Source: Phycisphaerae bacterium
GTDB lineage: Bacteria; Planctomycetota; Phycisphaerae; Phycisphaerales; UBA1924
Length of the DNA: 64,000 nucleotides
Assembly: GCA_022180725.1 (NCBI GenBank)
Contig: BQMO01000014.1
Span: forward strand, 62,001-126,000
Direction of reading: 5' to 3'
Shown here: positions 25,277-34,578 of the stretch, one piece after another
How the letters are laid out: the number at the start of each line of letters is the position of its first letter
Position numbering within the stretch: position 1 is the stretch's first letter
Program-made: the position numbers and the translations under genes
Notes under the pieces: model-generated
The model's input: only the letters and a program-made list of their open reading frames with translations
Databases searched by the model: none
Told to the model about the DNA's origin: nothing

Positions 25277-26845
25277 ATGACGCCCGGTCGCGTGGTCATT
25301 ATCCTGCTGCTCGCGGTCATCCTCGGGGTGCCGCTGACGCTCCGCCCCGAGCGGGACGCACGGCGTCCGAGTACGGACGAGAACACCCTCGTCGTCATCA
25401 CGCCGCATGTTCCTCAGATCCAGGAGGAGTTCGGCAAGGCCTTTGACCGCTGGCACCGTCGAGAGTTCGGTGCGCCCGCGTTCATCGACTGGCGTCAGCC
25501 CGGCGGGACCAGCGACATCCTCAAGGTGCTCGAGGCCCATTACCAGGCCGTCGCCAAGGCCGGCGGGTTCTCGTTCGACAACCCTGCCAACCCCGCCGCC
25601 CTCCCCGGCGCCTGCGCCTACGACGCCATGCTCGGCGGCGGCTCCTACGAGCACACCAAACTCCGGCTCGGTGTCAAGGTCGACGGCGGTCGAGTCGTCC
25701 CCATGTCCGTTCCCGCGGATATTCCACAGGCCGATCTCGACGCATGGTTCGGCGAGAACCGCATCGGCGCACAAACCCTGTACGACCCCGAGCATTACTG
25801 GATCGGCACAGCCCTCTCCGGCTTCGGCATTGTGTACAACCGCGACATCCTGAAGCGCCTCGGCGTTCCTGAACCCCGTTCATTCCGCGACATGGCCGAC
25901 CCGCGCCTCGCCGGCTGGGTGACCTTTGCCGACCCCCGACAGTCGGGCTCGGCGGGCACGAGCCTCGACGCCATCCTCAGCCGCGAGGGCTGGGATGCCG
26001 GCTGGAAACTCCTCCGCGAGATGTGCGCCAACTCCCGGTCCTTCACCAACTCGTCCCCCAAGCCGCCCATCGACGTGAGCCACGGTGAGGCCGCCATGGG
26101 GCTTGCGATCGACTTCTACGGCCGGGGCCAGGCCCAGGCCATCGCCGGCAACTCCACCACCGACGACCGTGTGGGATACGTCGACCCCAAGGGCGAAACG
26201 TACATCGACGCCGACCCGATCTCGATTCTCCGTGGCGGACCCAATCCGGAACTCGCACGCCGCTTTGTTCGCTTCTGCCTGAGCGACGAGGGGCAAGCGC
26301 TCTGGCAGTTCCACGCCACGCTCACATCCCGCGGCGCGACGAATCCCCCCGGGCCCGACGGCCGCCCCATGGGACCCGAACGCCACGAACTCCGCCGAAT
26401 GCCTGTCCGCCGATCGTTCTACGCACGGTTCGACCGGGCGATGATCGACCACGTCAACCCCTTCGAACTCGCCTCCGAAGCGCGTCCCGCGGGCTGGCGA
26501 TCAGCCATTCTGCTCATGATGGGCGCCTTCGCCATGGACAACGCCCGCGACCTCCGGGCGGCCTGGCGTGCGCTCAACGAGGCCCGAACCTCAGGGGACG
26601 CCGCCCGCCTCGCCGAAATGGAACGGCTCTTCTATGCCTTCCCCGACACCACCCTGCCCGAGGGCGCCATCCTTGCCTTTACCGAGGGAAACTACAAGGC
26701 CATCGCGGCCGCGTGGCGTGATCCTTCCTTCAAGACGCGGTGCGAGATCGAGTACACCGCCTTCTTCCGTGAGAACTACCGGCGTGTCGTCGCGCTCGGA
26801 AAGCGAGGGACTCCGACCGCACCCCAGCGCGTTTCAGGCCGATAG
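25277..26845 (+). CDS. Orphan ABC-type substrate-binding protein (iron/thiosulfate-like fold)
   Basis: The 522-residue protein has one N-terminal hydrophobic segment (about 4-22: VVIILLLAVILGVPLTL) as signal or anchor, then a type II periplasmic binding fold: LVVITPHVPQIQEEFGKAF (about 38-56), FGIVYNRDILKRLGVPEPRS, WVTFADPRQSGSAGTSLDAI and DPISILRGGPNPELARRFVRF. These match the SBP_bac class used for Fe3+, spermidine or sulfate. About 130 extra C-terminal helical residues are unusual. No permease or ATPase is adjacent: pyk follows 9 bp later, so it may be an orphan or use remote partners. ATG 25277 is preferred over GTG 25253. Confidence 0.78.
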   Translation: MTPGRVVIILLLAVILGVPLTLRPERDARRPSTDENTLVVITPHVPQIQEEFGKAFDRWHRREFGAPAFIDWRQPGGTSDILKVLEAHYQAVAKAGGFSFDNPANPAALPGACAYDAMLGGGSYEHTKLRLGVKVDGGRVVPMSVPADIPQADLDAWFGENRIGAQTLYDPEHYWIGTALSGFGIVYNRDILKRLGVPEPRSFRDMADPRLAGWVTFADPRQSGSAGTSLDAILSREGWDAGWKLLREMCANSRSFTNSSPKPPIDVSHGEAAMGLAIDFYGRGQAQAIAGNSTTDDRVGYVDPKGETYIDADPISILRGGPNPELARRFVRFCLSDEGQALWQFHATLTSRGATNPPGPDGRPMGPERHELRRMPVRRSFYARFDRAMIDHVNPFELASEARPAGWRSAILLMMGAFAMDNARDLRAAWRALNEARTSGDAARLAEMERLFYAFPDTTLPEGAILAFTEGNYKAIAAAWRDPSFKTRCEIEYTAFFRENYRRVVALGKRGTPTAPQRVSGR

Positions 26846-26854
26846 ACACCATCC

Positions 26855-28438
26855 ATGGCCAGCCAGGCTCCGAAATCTCCGTTCGATGCTCGCCAGGAGG
26901 CCCCGGACCCCATCCTGGCGACCATCGTGGCGACCATCGGCCCCGCCAGCGAACACCCGGATGTTGTCCGGGCCATGATCCGCGCCGGCGCCTGCGTGTT
27001 CCGCCTCAACTTCTCCCATGGCGATTTCACCGCCCACGAACGCCGGTTGCGAGTCGTCCGCGACGTGGCCCGCGAACTCGGTGTCAGCGTTGCCTGCCTG
27101 GGCGACCTCCAAGGCCCCAAGATCCGCGTGGGCTCCGTCCCGCTGGGTGTCGGCGAGCCGTCCGCCGCGGGCGGCGGATCAATCGAGGTCCATGCCGGGG
27201 ATGACGTGATCCTCAAACGAGGCATCGGGGAGTCCTCGATCCGCCCCGGCCATCACGGCCGCGAGGCCGTTCTTGCGTTGACCTACCCCTCGCTCGTGGA
27301 TGAAGTCGAACTCGGGCACAAGGTCCTCATCAACGACGGCGCGATCCGGATGCTCGCCGTCGAACGCGATGCGCCCCGAGGCGAACTGCGATGCCGCGTC
27401 GTGGTGGGGGGGAAGATCACCTCCGGCAAGGGCATCAACCTTCCGCAGTCCACGCTCTCCGCCCCGGCCGTCACCGACCGCGATTGGGAGTGCGTCGCCT
27501 GGGCGCTCGAGCACGAACTCGACTACCTCGCCCTCTCCTTTGTCCGGTCCGTCACGGACGTGACAACTCTGAAAGCGCACCTCGACCGTGCCGCCGCCGA
27601 CGGCAAGCCGTGGATCCCGGTCATCGCGAAGATCGAGATGCCCGCGGCGGTGGCCGACCTCGAGTCGATCATCGCCGCCGCCGACGCCGTCATGGTCGCC
27701 CGGGGCGACCTGGGCGTCGAGATGGATCTGGCCCAGGTGCCCGTGGTGCAGAAGCGCATCCTGGCGGTGTGCGCGGCGTACGGCAAGCCCAGCATCGTCG
27801 CCACGCAGATGCTCGAAACGATGATCGAGAACGCGACGCCCACGCGCGCCGAGGTCAGCGACGTGGCCAATGCGGTGTTCGACGGCGCCGACGCGGTCAT
27901 GCTCTCCGGTGAAACGGCCGTCGGCAAGCATCCGGCCGCCGTCGTCGAGACCATGGCCCGCGTTGTCGCCGCCGCTGAAACGCACCAACGCGCCACGCAA
28001 CGCCCGCACACCCCTCCGGTCCACCTCGCCGCCGCACACCGCGGCACCGCCGCACTCGCCCACGGCGCGTGGGAAATCGCCCGCGACCTGAACGCGGTGG
28101 CCGTGGTGACGTGGTCCGAGAACGCCGGCACCGCACGCTACCTCAGCCAGAACCGATTCGATATCCCCATCGTCGCGTGTTCATCCGACCCGCGCGGCTG
28201 CCGCCGCATGGCCCTCTACCGAGGCGTCACCCCCGTGTGCATGAAGCCCCCGGGCTCGGGGTCCCTCTCCGACTGGAACGCCGCCATCGACCGCTACCTC
28301 CTCACGCACGGTCTGGTCCGCCGGGGCGATGCCATCGTCCTCCTGGCCGGGCGGCCACTCGGGCAGGCGAAGAAAACCAACACGCTTGCCATCCACCGCG
28401 TCGGTGAAGAAAGCGGTTTCGCCGCGCACCTCGCCTGA
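26855..28438 (+). CDS. pyk: Pyruvate kinase
   Basis: The 527-residue enzyme transfers phosphate from PEP to ADP, the last step of glycolysis. The TIM-barrel core contains ATIGPASE, FRLNFSHGD, GDLQGPKIRVG, KGINLPQ, the catalytic-lysine segment VIAKIEMP, and VMVARGDLGVEM; the C-terminal allosteric domain (about 380-527) includes VAVVTWSENAGTARYLS. Length is about 50 above E. coli PykF, from an N-terminal tail and a longer B domain. It begins 9 bp after the substrate-binding protein, so the two are probably cotranscribed. It is convergent with the OstA-like gene, 19 bp apart. Confidence 0.95.
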   Translation: MASQAPKSPFDARQEAPDPILATIVATIGPASEHPDVVRAMIRAGACVFRLNFSHGDFTAHERRLRVVRDVARELGVSVACLGDLQGPKIRVGSVPLGVGEPSAAGGGSIEVHAGDDVILKRGIGESSIRPGHHGREAVLALTYPSLVDEVELGHKVLINDGAIRMLAVERDAPRGELRCRVVVGGKITSGKGINLPQSTLSAPAVTDRDWECVAWALEHELDYLALSFVRSVTDVTTLKAHLDRAAADGKPWIPVIAKIEMPAAVADLESIIAAADAVMVARGDLGVEMDLAQVPVVQKRILAVCAAYGKPSIVATQMLETMIENATPTRAEVSDVANAVFDGADAVMLSGETAVGKHPAAVVETMARVVAAAETHQRATQRPHTPPVHLAAAHRGTAALAHGAWEIARDLNAVAVVTWSENAGTARYLSQNRFDIPIVACSSDPRGCRRMALYRGVTPVCMKPPGSGSLSDWNAAIDRYLLTHGLVRRGDAIVLLAGRPLGQAKKTNTLAIHRVGEESGFAAHLA

Positions 28439-28457
28439 TCGGTCCGTCCCCCGCCCG

Positions 28458-31400
28458 TTACCGCGGGGTCGTGACCGGTCGGACCCCCGTCACTTCGACA
28501 CGATCGGTCCTCAGGTGCCACCGCAGGCTCTCCGCCCGCACCGGCGACGACCCGGCCCGATCTGCCAGCGTCACCAATCGCGGCGGGGTACTCGAGGCAT
28601 CGATGAGCGCCTTCCCCGCGTCATAGGTCAGCCGCTCCCCGCGGAGTTCCCGCACGCCGGAGATCAGCCGCACATTCCCGGTGGCCGTCGCGGTCACAAG
28701 ATCGACGGCGTTCATGGCTCCCGCCGCGGCCTGGGTGCTTGTCGGGCGCTCGCGGAACGTCGCGTGCAGTTCGTCCGCGTCCAGTTGCGAACGCGGCGAG
28801 CCGTCGCCCCGGTCATGCACCAGCCGGGCGTCCCCCAGCATGTCCGCCGTGCCGGCCGCGCGATTGAGCGTCAGGCTCGTTGTCCAGGAGAACAAAGCCG
28901 TTCCTCGGCTGAAGTCGGGCGTGTCGCCGCGCGATGGGCCGCGCGCGGGCTGCGTCGCATCGTGCGGACCCACGGTCAGCAACTTCCCGCGGGTGGGGAT
29001 CGTCACCGTACCGGTGGCCATCGACGATCTGATGACTCCTCCCTCGACGTACAGCATCCGTTCGAGCACGTGAGGGTCCGTGATGGAGGCGCGCCGTGCC
29101 TCCAGGGTCGCGGGGCGATCTCCCCCGAACGCATCGAGTGTTACCAACTCCTTGACGCTCGTGCCGTCGGCCCGCACGACCGTGGCCAGGTCGAGCGTCG
29201 CCGTGTCCGCGGACAGGGTTTCCGAATCATGCTCGCCGCGGCGGGTGATCGCCAGGACCGAACCCGTGCACGCGCCCGATTCCGCCACGTCGTCGTACCG
29301 AAGGCCGTGGGTCCACGAGACGGTGGTCATCTCCGCGGCGGAGTTCCGTTGGGCTGTATGCCGAATCGTGCCCTCGCCTATGACGTCGAGGGTCCGATTC
29401 GTGCCGTCGAGGATGATCCGATGTCCCTCGACCGACGACGGCCCTCGCCACACCTTGGAATGCTCGCCCGAGAGATGCGCGACGTGCGTGTCGGGCCACG
29501 CGATGATCGTCTCGGCCTGTGCGTGCTGATCATCTTCACCGTCGAATCGCGCGGCGCCGCGCGCTTCCACACGGTCGACCCGCACGCCGGTGTTCGACGG
29601 CACGCACACCGCATCGAGCGACTCGGCGCGCACGACCCGGCCGTCCTTCCCGGCCACGGCATTCCCCGTGATCGTCGCGTGCGTGAGTGCGGGGCGTCCA
29701 TCGCGAGGCTGGAACGCCGCGTCGATCGTGTCGCCCGATACCTCCCCGCCCTCGCGATCCGCGGCGCGGGCGGCGCCGATCGCCAGGATACGAGACAGGG
29801 TCGTATCCCCGGCGGCATCGGCGAACGTCGCGGTCACGGTGTTCGCGCCGAGCGTGCCGGCCGCATCGCGCGCACGAACATCACCCGTCATCCGAATCTC
29901 GCGGACCTGGTTCGTCACGGCGCCGTCCCGCATTGCCATCCGAAACTCCGCCTCGCGCGACCAGGTTACCCCCCGCGGGCTTTCACGCCCGGCCTCATCC
30001 GCGTTGAGCGTGCCCGCAACCGGCACACGCACGACGCCCGTGCCCAGCGAGGCGTCGATCCGCTCCGCGGTTACGGCGCCTGTTCCCGCTCGCGCGATCG
30101 TGGCCGCTTCGCCCGTCGCCCCCCGAAGGGATGCCTCACGGCGGGTCGCGCCGTAATCAAGTCGGCGGCCCGTCGCGTGCACGTGCCCCGCCGGGTCCGT
30201 GATCGTCACGCCCCCGTCCCGGTCCGACGTGAATCGCAGGTGAACGTCATTCCGTGCCAGTTCGGCCACCTCACCCTGTACAGGAACAACATCCAACGGA
30301 CCGGCCCACACGATCTCCACCGGCTCGTTTCCCGTGGGCAACAGCGGTGTCGTGGCCGGCGCCGCGCCTGCGTGCCGCTCGTCCGGGCGAGCACCCGTCG
30401 GCGATTCCGGCGTCGTTGGGCGCGTGGGCGGAGTGGACCCGGCCGCACGCGGTTCGACCTCGACGACAACCGGCGCGATGGCGCCCTCGGGCAGCGCGTG
30501 GCCGATCAACCGGACCCATGCCTCGGCCCGGTCCGCGGCGAGCGCCCTGCCCGATTGACGTACCTCGACACCCGAAGGGAAGGTCGCGTGATAGATCGTG
30601 TGTCCTGCCACCTCGGCTGGGCGAGCCGGCGCGGTCGTGCGTCCCGCATCCTCGCGCGGCGGGGCGGGTGTGGAGGTTGTCCCGGCCGGTAGGGTCGCTT
30701 GACGTGACGCGTTGTCAGCACGCGCAGGCCCGGGCGGCAGGCCCGGAGTCAGCGAGCGGGGGCGATACGTGCAGGAATATCGCTCGGCAATCCGGAGCAG
30801 GTCCGCGCGTGATTCCGGCTCGTTATAAAGCAGCATCAGCCCTCGGCCCGTGAACGCCAATCCCGCCGTATCGAGCGCGAACCGCTCGGGGATTTCCAAC
30901 TCGCCTCTCACCGCATCCACGCGCAGCCTCGTGGTGCGCATCGTGACGAGCGGTTCGGCGGCGCCATCGACGGGGCGATTGGCGCCCGCGACCGCCGCGT
31001 ACATCCGAACGACCACCGCGCCCTCAAGCACGGCGTCCTCGGGGCGCGACGAGGCCCCCCCATCCGGGGTTGTCGCTACGCCGCGGTCCGCTTCGATCGA
31101 CAGGCTCCGCCCGTCGCGCAGGTACACCCACGCCCGCGGCATGTCCATTCTCACCTGCCGGTCTGGGAGCGGCTCGCTGCGATCCGCTGTGATCTCGGCC
31201 TGGATTCGGCCCGGCGTTCCGGGGTCGACGATCTGGACAAACAGTTTGCCGGCGCCCGCAAGCGTGCCCGTGCCGCTTCCTCGGGCGAGATGCCCAAGGT
31301 CCGGGGGTGGTTCGATTCGCGGCACGTCGGCCGGTTGTGTTCCCGGGCTGGTTCGACCAACATAGACCCACGCGAACACACCCGATAGGACGAGAAAGAC

Positions 31401-31466
31401 TCCCGCCGCGGCGAAAAGCCCGGTGCGTGAGGCCGACCCTCGGGGACGAGTGCTCCGGCGGTGCAT
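28458..31466 (-). CDS. Giant OstA/LptC-like envelope protein
   Basis: The 1002-residue protein has one N-terminal TM helix (about 14-36, FAAAGVFLVLSGVFAWVYVG) and a long beta-rich exterior with repeated OstA/LptA-type modules, such as ATATGNVRLISGVRELRGER (near 930) and similar G-x-V-x-x and R-x-x-T/S-x-E patterns around 480-560, 640-760 and 840-900. Lpt proteins bridge the periplasm with beta-jellyrolls to carry lipopolysaccharide; LptC (about 190 residues) and LptA (about 185) are far smaller, so this looks like a single-chain bridge. ATG 31466 has TACCCT 5 nt upstream. kdsD lies 35 bp upstream, consistent with LPS transport. Confidence 0.68.
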   Translation of the reverse strand: MHRRSTRPRGSASRTGLFAAAGVFLVLSGVFAWVYVGRTSPGTQPADVPRIEPPPDLGHLARGSGTGTLAGAGKLFVQIVDPGTPGRIQAEITADRSEPLPDRQVRMDMPRAWVYLRDGRSLSIEADRGVATTPDGGASSRPEDAVLEGAVVVRMYAAVAGANRPVDGAAEPLVTMRTTRLRVDAVRGELEIPERFALDTAGLAFTGRGLMLLYNEPESRADLLRIAERYSCTYRPRSLTPGLPPGPARADNASRQATLPAGTTSTPAPPREDAGRTTAPARPAEVAGHTIYHATFPSGVEVRQSGRALAADRAEAWVRLIGHALPEGAIAPVVVEVEPRAAGSTPPTRPTTPESPTGARPDERHAGAAPATTPLLPTGNEPVEIVWAGPLDVVPVQGEVAELARNDVHLRFTSDRDGGVTITDPAGHVHATGRRLDYGATRREASLRGATGEAATIARAGTGAVTAERIDASLGTGVVRVPVAGTLNADEAGRESPRGVTWSREAEFRMAMRDGAVTNQVREIRMTGDVRARDAAGTLGANTVTATFADAAGDTTLSRILAIGAARAADREGGEVSGDTIDAAFQPRDGRPALTHATITGNAVAGKDGRVVRAESLDAVCVPSNTGVRVDRVEARGAARFDGEDDQHAQAETIIAWPDTHVAHLSGEHSKVWRGPSSVEGHRIILDGTNRTLDVIGEGTIRHTAQRNSAAEMTTVSWTHGLRYDDVAESGACTGSVLAITRRGEHDSETLSADTATLDLATVVRADGTSVKELVTLDAFGGDRPATLEARRASITDPHVLERMLYVEGGVIRSSMATGTVTIPTRGKLLTVGPHDATQPARGPSRGDTPDFSRGTALFSWTTSLTLNRAAGTADMLGDARLVHDRGDGSPRSQLDADELHATFRERPTSTQAAAGAMNAVDLVTATATGNVRLISGVRELRGERLTYDAGKALIDASSTPPRLVTLADRAGSSPVRAESLRWHLRTDRVEVTGVRPVTTPR

Positions 31467-31471
31467 GCGAG

Positions 31472-31477
31472 AGGGTA
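31472..31477 (-). promoter_or_regulatory. -10-like TACCCT, 5 nt before the OstA-like gene
   Basis: TACCCT on the minus strand sits in the 35-bp gap after kdsD, so the OstA-like gene may have an internal leaderless promoter in addition to read-through. Confidence 0.4.
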
Positions 31478-31501
31478 GCGTGCGGGTGGGGTGTTTCGCT
31501 G

Positions 31502-32524
31502 TCAATCGCGCACGAGCCGCATGGCCATGAGGTCCTGGATATCCAGCAGGCCGACGGGTTGATGCGCGTCGTTGACCACGGGGATCTCGTCGGCCCGGTG
31601 CTCGCGGAACATGGCCACCGCGTCGCGGACCAGCGCGGCGTCGGGCAAGGTCCGCGGGGTGCGCGTCATGACGTCCCGCAGCGGCCGATGCAACTCTTCC
31701 GGATCGCGCAGTACAAGCCGCCGCAAATCGCCGTCGGTGAAGATGCCGGCCAGTCGCCCCGCCGCGTCCACCACGAGAAGAGCCCCGGGGCGGCGCCCGC
31801 CCCCGGCCGCGTGTCGCAGCGCCTGCTCGACGGACTCGGACTCCGCGACCAGCGGCAGGTTCTTCCCCGCGACGCATCGCATAACGTCCGTTACGGGCCG
31901 CAGCAGTTCCCCCAGCGCGCCACCGGGGTGCCGCCGCGCAAACTCCTCATCGGTGAAGTTTCGCCGCCGGGCCGTGCACAAGGCCAACGCATCACCGAGC
32001 GCGAGCGTGGCGGTGGTGGAGGTGGTCGGCGCGACAAAGTACGGGTGCCCGGCCTCGCGGGGGATATTCAGCCTCAACGCCACCGTCGCCAGCCGCTCCA
32101 AACTGCTCGGGAGGGCGTCCCGGACTGTCCCCGTGATCGAGATAATGGGCAGTCCGTCCTGCCGCAGCACGCCGGCCAGTGCCACGACCTCCCCCGTTTC
32201 GCCCGAGCATGAGATGCAGATGACCGTGTCGATGGCGCGAAAGCGACCTAAATCGCCGTGGGCCGCCTCGGTGGGGTGTACCGCGTGCGATGGGATGCCC
32301 AGCGAGGCCATGGTCGCGGAGATCTTCGATCCCACATGCCCGGACTTGCCCAGGCCTGAAACCTGCACGGTTCCGCCGCGATCGGCGCAGGTCGCGATCA
32401 GGTCGACCGCGCGGAGGAACGACTCCCCGAGCGTCTCGGCCAAACCTGCCAGCGCGGCCCCCTGCTCGCGGAGGACGCCACGGGCAAACTCCAACTCGGC
32501 GGCGGGTGTCGCGGGGGTGGCCAT
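31502..32524 (-). CDS. kdsD: Arabinose-5-phosphate isomerase (KdsD/KpsF)
   Basis: The 340-residue enzyme makes D-arabinose 5-phosphate from ribulose 5-phosphate, the first committed step to Kdo of lipopolysaccharide. A SIS domain (about 30-180) holds VQVSGLGKSGHVGSKISATM, HPTEAAHGDLGR and VICISCSGETGEVV, and two CBS domains follow (about 205-335; GIFTDGDLRRLV, MTRTPRTL, HRADEIPVVN). ATG 32524 has TATCCT 6 nt upstream. It heads a two-gene unit with the OstA-like giant and is divergent from scpA (52 bp between starts). Confidence 0.93.
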   Translation of the reverse strand: MATPATPAAELEFARGVLREQGAALAGLAETLGESFLRAVDLIATCADRGGTVQVSGLGKSGHVGSKISATMASLGIPSHAVHPTEAAHGDLGRFRAIDTVICISCSGETGEVVALAGVLRQDGLPIISITGTVRDALPSSLERLATVALRLNIPREAGHPYFVAPTTSTTATLALGDALALCTARRRNFTDEEFARRHPGGALGELLRPVTDVMRCVAGKNLPLVAESESVEQALRHAAGGGRRPGALLVVDAAGRLAGIFTDGDLRRLVLRDPEELHRPLRDVMTRTPRTLPDAALVRDAVAMFREHRADEIPVVNDAHQPVGLLDIQDLMAMRLVRD

Positions 32525-32530
32525 GGGAGA

Positions 32531-32536
32531 AGGATA
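32531..32536 (-). promoter_or_regulatory. -10-like TATCCT, 6 nt before kdsD
   Basis: TATCCT on the minus strand with a 6-nt spacer to ATG 32524, in the divergent gap with scpA. Confidence 0.5.
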
Positions 32537-32576
32537 AACTGCGGTCGCCCCACCGGGGCGCGGCACGGAGGCTCGG

Positions 32577-33407
32577 ATGCTCACGCAGAACTATACGGTG
32601 AAACTCGATGCCTTCGAAGGCCCCCTCGACCTCCTGCTGTTTCTCATCAAAAAATCGGAAGTCGACATCCACGACATTCCCGTCGCCTCGATTACCGAGC
32701 AGTATCTGGCATTGGTCGGGCAACTTCGCGACATCGCACCGGGCCGCATCGACATCGACCTGGCCGGTGAGTTCCTGGTCATGGCGGCGACGCTGATGGA
32801 ACTCAAGAGCCGGATGCTCTCGGCGGGGAAACGACTCCGCGAACCCGGGACGGATGCCGAAGCGCCGAGCGAAGACCCCCGGGCCGAACTGGTTCGTCAA
32901 CTCATCGATTACAAGCGCTACCGGGATGCCGGCGAGGCGCTCGAACGGCGCGGGGCGGAGTGGAGCCGCCGCTTTCCCGTGCGGCCCGCGAGCGTCAACG
33001 ACGAAGCGCTCCGCGAAGCGCTCGAAGCGGCGCGCGACGTGGAACTGGACGATCTCGACCTAGTCGACCTGGCCGAGGCGTTCCGCCGGATCGCGGAAAC
33101 CGTCAACTTCGACCGCCTGGGCGACCACCAGGTGACGTACGACGACACGCCGATCGAGGTGCACGCCGAGGACATCCTGACGCAGATCACGACGCGCTCC
33201 GAGCCGGGGGAAATGGAGTTCCGCTCGCTCTTCAAGGGGCGGACTCGGCCCGAGATGCTCGGGCTGTTCCTGGCCCTGCTCGAACTCATCCGCAAGCGGC
33301 GCGTGGGTGTTCGCCAAGACAGGATCGACGGGCAGATCTACGTGGCCGTCAAGCCGGAGGATTCGACCTCCGACCTGGAACACGCCGGGGGATCGTCACC
33401 CGCGTGA
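32577..33407 (+). CDS. scpA: Segregation and condensation protein A
   Basis: The 276-residue kleisin bridges the heads of the SMC dimer and recruits ScpB for chromosome condensation. It begins MLTQNYTVKLDAFEGPLDLL, the hallmark start, then LIKKSEVDIHDIPVASITEQYL and EFLVMAATLMELKSRMLS; the C-terminal winged helix contains LFLALLELIRKRRVGVRQD. GGAG lies 6 nt before ATG 32577. scpB is not in the window. It ends 6 bp from the convergent gcvT. Confidence 0.94.
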   Translation: MLTQNYTVKLDAFEGPLDLLLFLIKKSEVDIHDIPVASITEQYLALVGQLRDIAPGRIDIDLAGEFLVMAATLMELKSRMLSAGKRLREPGTDAEAPSEDPRAELVRQLIDYKRYRDAGEALERRGAEWSRRFPVRPASVNDEALREALEAARDVELDDLDLVDLAEAFRRIAETVNFDRLGDHQVTYDDTPIEVHAEDILTQITTRSEPGEMEFRSLFKGRTRPEMLGLFLALLELIRKRRVGVRQDRIDGQIYVAVKPEDSTSDLEHAGGSSPA

Positions 33408-33413
33408 CGTCGT

Positions 33414-34544
33414 TCAGCCGGCCTTGGGCATCTTGTAGAACGGAAGCGGGGCGACCTTGGCAGCCAGGACACCCTTGCCGGTGTCGATCTCGACGGGGGT
33501 CTCGGGCGCATGGAGCGCCACGTCCAGAAAGCCCATGGCGATGCACACGCCGAGCGTCGGGCTGGGGCATCCGCTAGTAACCACCCCGACGTCGCGACCG
33601 TTCTGGCGGATGATCGCGCCCTGGCGGGCGGCCCGCTTGCCGTCGAGGATGAAGCCCGCGAGTTTGCGTGCAGGCCCGCCCTCGGCCTTGGTCTTCTTCA
33701 GCGCCTCCATACCGACGAATGCCTCCCCGCGCTCGCCCTGGTCCTTGTCGAGGGCGATGGCGAAATCGACCCCGCACGACAGGGCGTTGATCTCTTCCCC
33801 GAGTTCATGCCCGTACAGCGGCATGCCGGCCTCGGTGCGGAGGGTGTCGCGCGCGCCAAGTCCCGCGGGGCGGAGCACGGCGTGGGGGGCGTTCATGTCC
33901 ACGCCCTGCAGCAGGTACTTCAGCGCCAGACCCACGGTGCCCGACGGCAGGATGACCTCGACCCCGTCCTCGCCCGTGTACCCCGTTCGGCTGACGATGA
34001 GCTTCGCGATCATGAGGTTCTTCAGCACGAACCGGTAGCGCTTGAGGGTTGGAATCTCGCGGCTGTACTGGCCGATGAGTTCGATGACTTTGGGCCCTTG
34101 CAGCGCGACCATGGCCGTGTCGGCGGTCTGATCGTCCATCTTGAAGGCGAAGTCCCAGGCGGCCTTGAGTGCCTCGAAGTGCTGGAGAATCTTGGCGCGG
34201 TTGGAGGCATTCACGACCATGAGGAACTCGTCGTCATCGAGGCGGTACACGATGACGTCGTCGCGAACCCCGCCCTGCTCGTTGCACACCAGCGAATAGC
34301 GGCACTGCCCGGGCTGCATGTCGGAAATCTTGCGGGTGCAGGCCCTTTCGAGGAAGCGGCGGGCGTGACGGCCCGTGAACTTCACCCGTCCCATGTGCGA
34401 GACGTCAAAGATCCCGCCGCTGGCGCGGACCTGCTTGTGCTCGTCGATGAGTCCGAAGTACGTCAGCGGCATCTCCCAGCCCGCGAAATCGACCATGTGG
34501 GCCTTGTGGTCGAGGTGGAACTGGTGGAGGGGGGTTCGCAGCAC
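33414..34544 (-). CDS. gcvT: Aminomethyltransferase (glycine cleavage T protein)
   Basis: The 376-residue T protein transfers the methylene group from the H-protein aminomethyl arm to tetrahydrofolate and releases ammonia. It contains MVDFAGWEMPLTYFG (16-30), GGIFDVSHMGRVK, SRTGYTGEDGVEV, GLGARDTLRTEAGMPLYG and the C-terminal GVVTSGCPSPTLG. GTG 34544 is chosen: AGGAG lies 8 nt upstream, the sequence then reads VLRTPLHQFHLDHKA as in other GcvT, and the start at 34619 would overlap panC. The divergent panC starts 34 bp away. gcvH and gcvP are not nearby. Confidence 0.93.
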   Translation of the reverse strand: MLRTPLHQFHLDHKAHMVDFAGWEMPLTYFGLIDEHKQVRASGGIFDVSHMGRVKFTGRHARRFLERACTRKISDMQPGQCRYSLVCNEQGGVRDDVIVYRLDDDEFLMVVNASNRAKILQHFEALKAAWDFAFKMDDQTADTAMVALQGPKVIELIGQYSREIPTLKRYRFVLKNLMIAKLIVSRTGYTGEDGVEVILPSGTVGLALKYLLQGVDMNAPHAVLRPAGLGARDTLRTEAGMPLYGHELGEEINALSCGVDFAIALDKDQGERGEAFVGMEALKKTKAEGGPARKLAGFILDGKRAARQGAIIRQNGRDVGVVTSGCPSPTLGVCIAMGFLDVALHAPETPVEIDTGKGVLAAKVAPLPFYKMPKAG

Positions 34545-34578
34545 GGGGATGGCTCCTGGATGAGGCGGGAGTGTAGGG

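Noticed and set aside
28329..30692. Long plus-strand open frame of 787 codons antisense to the OstA-like gene
   Set aside because: It is an overlapping shadow frame of the OstA-like gene: Arg/Pro/Gly-rich, no domain, no ribosome-binding site. GC-rich codon use leaves such frames open.
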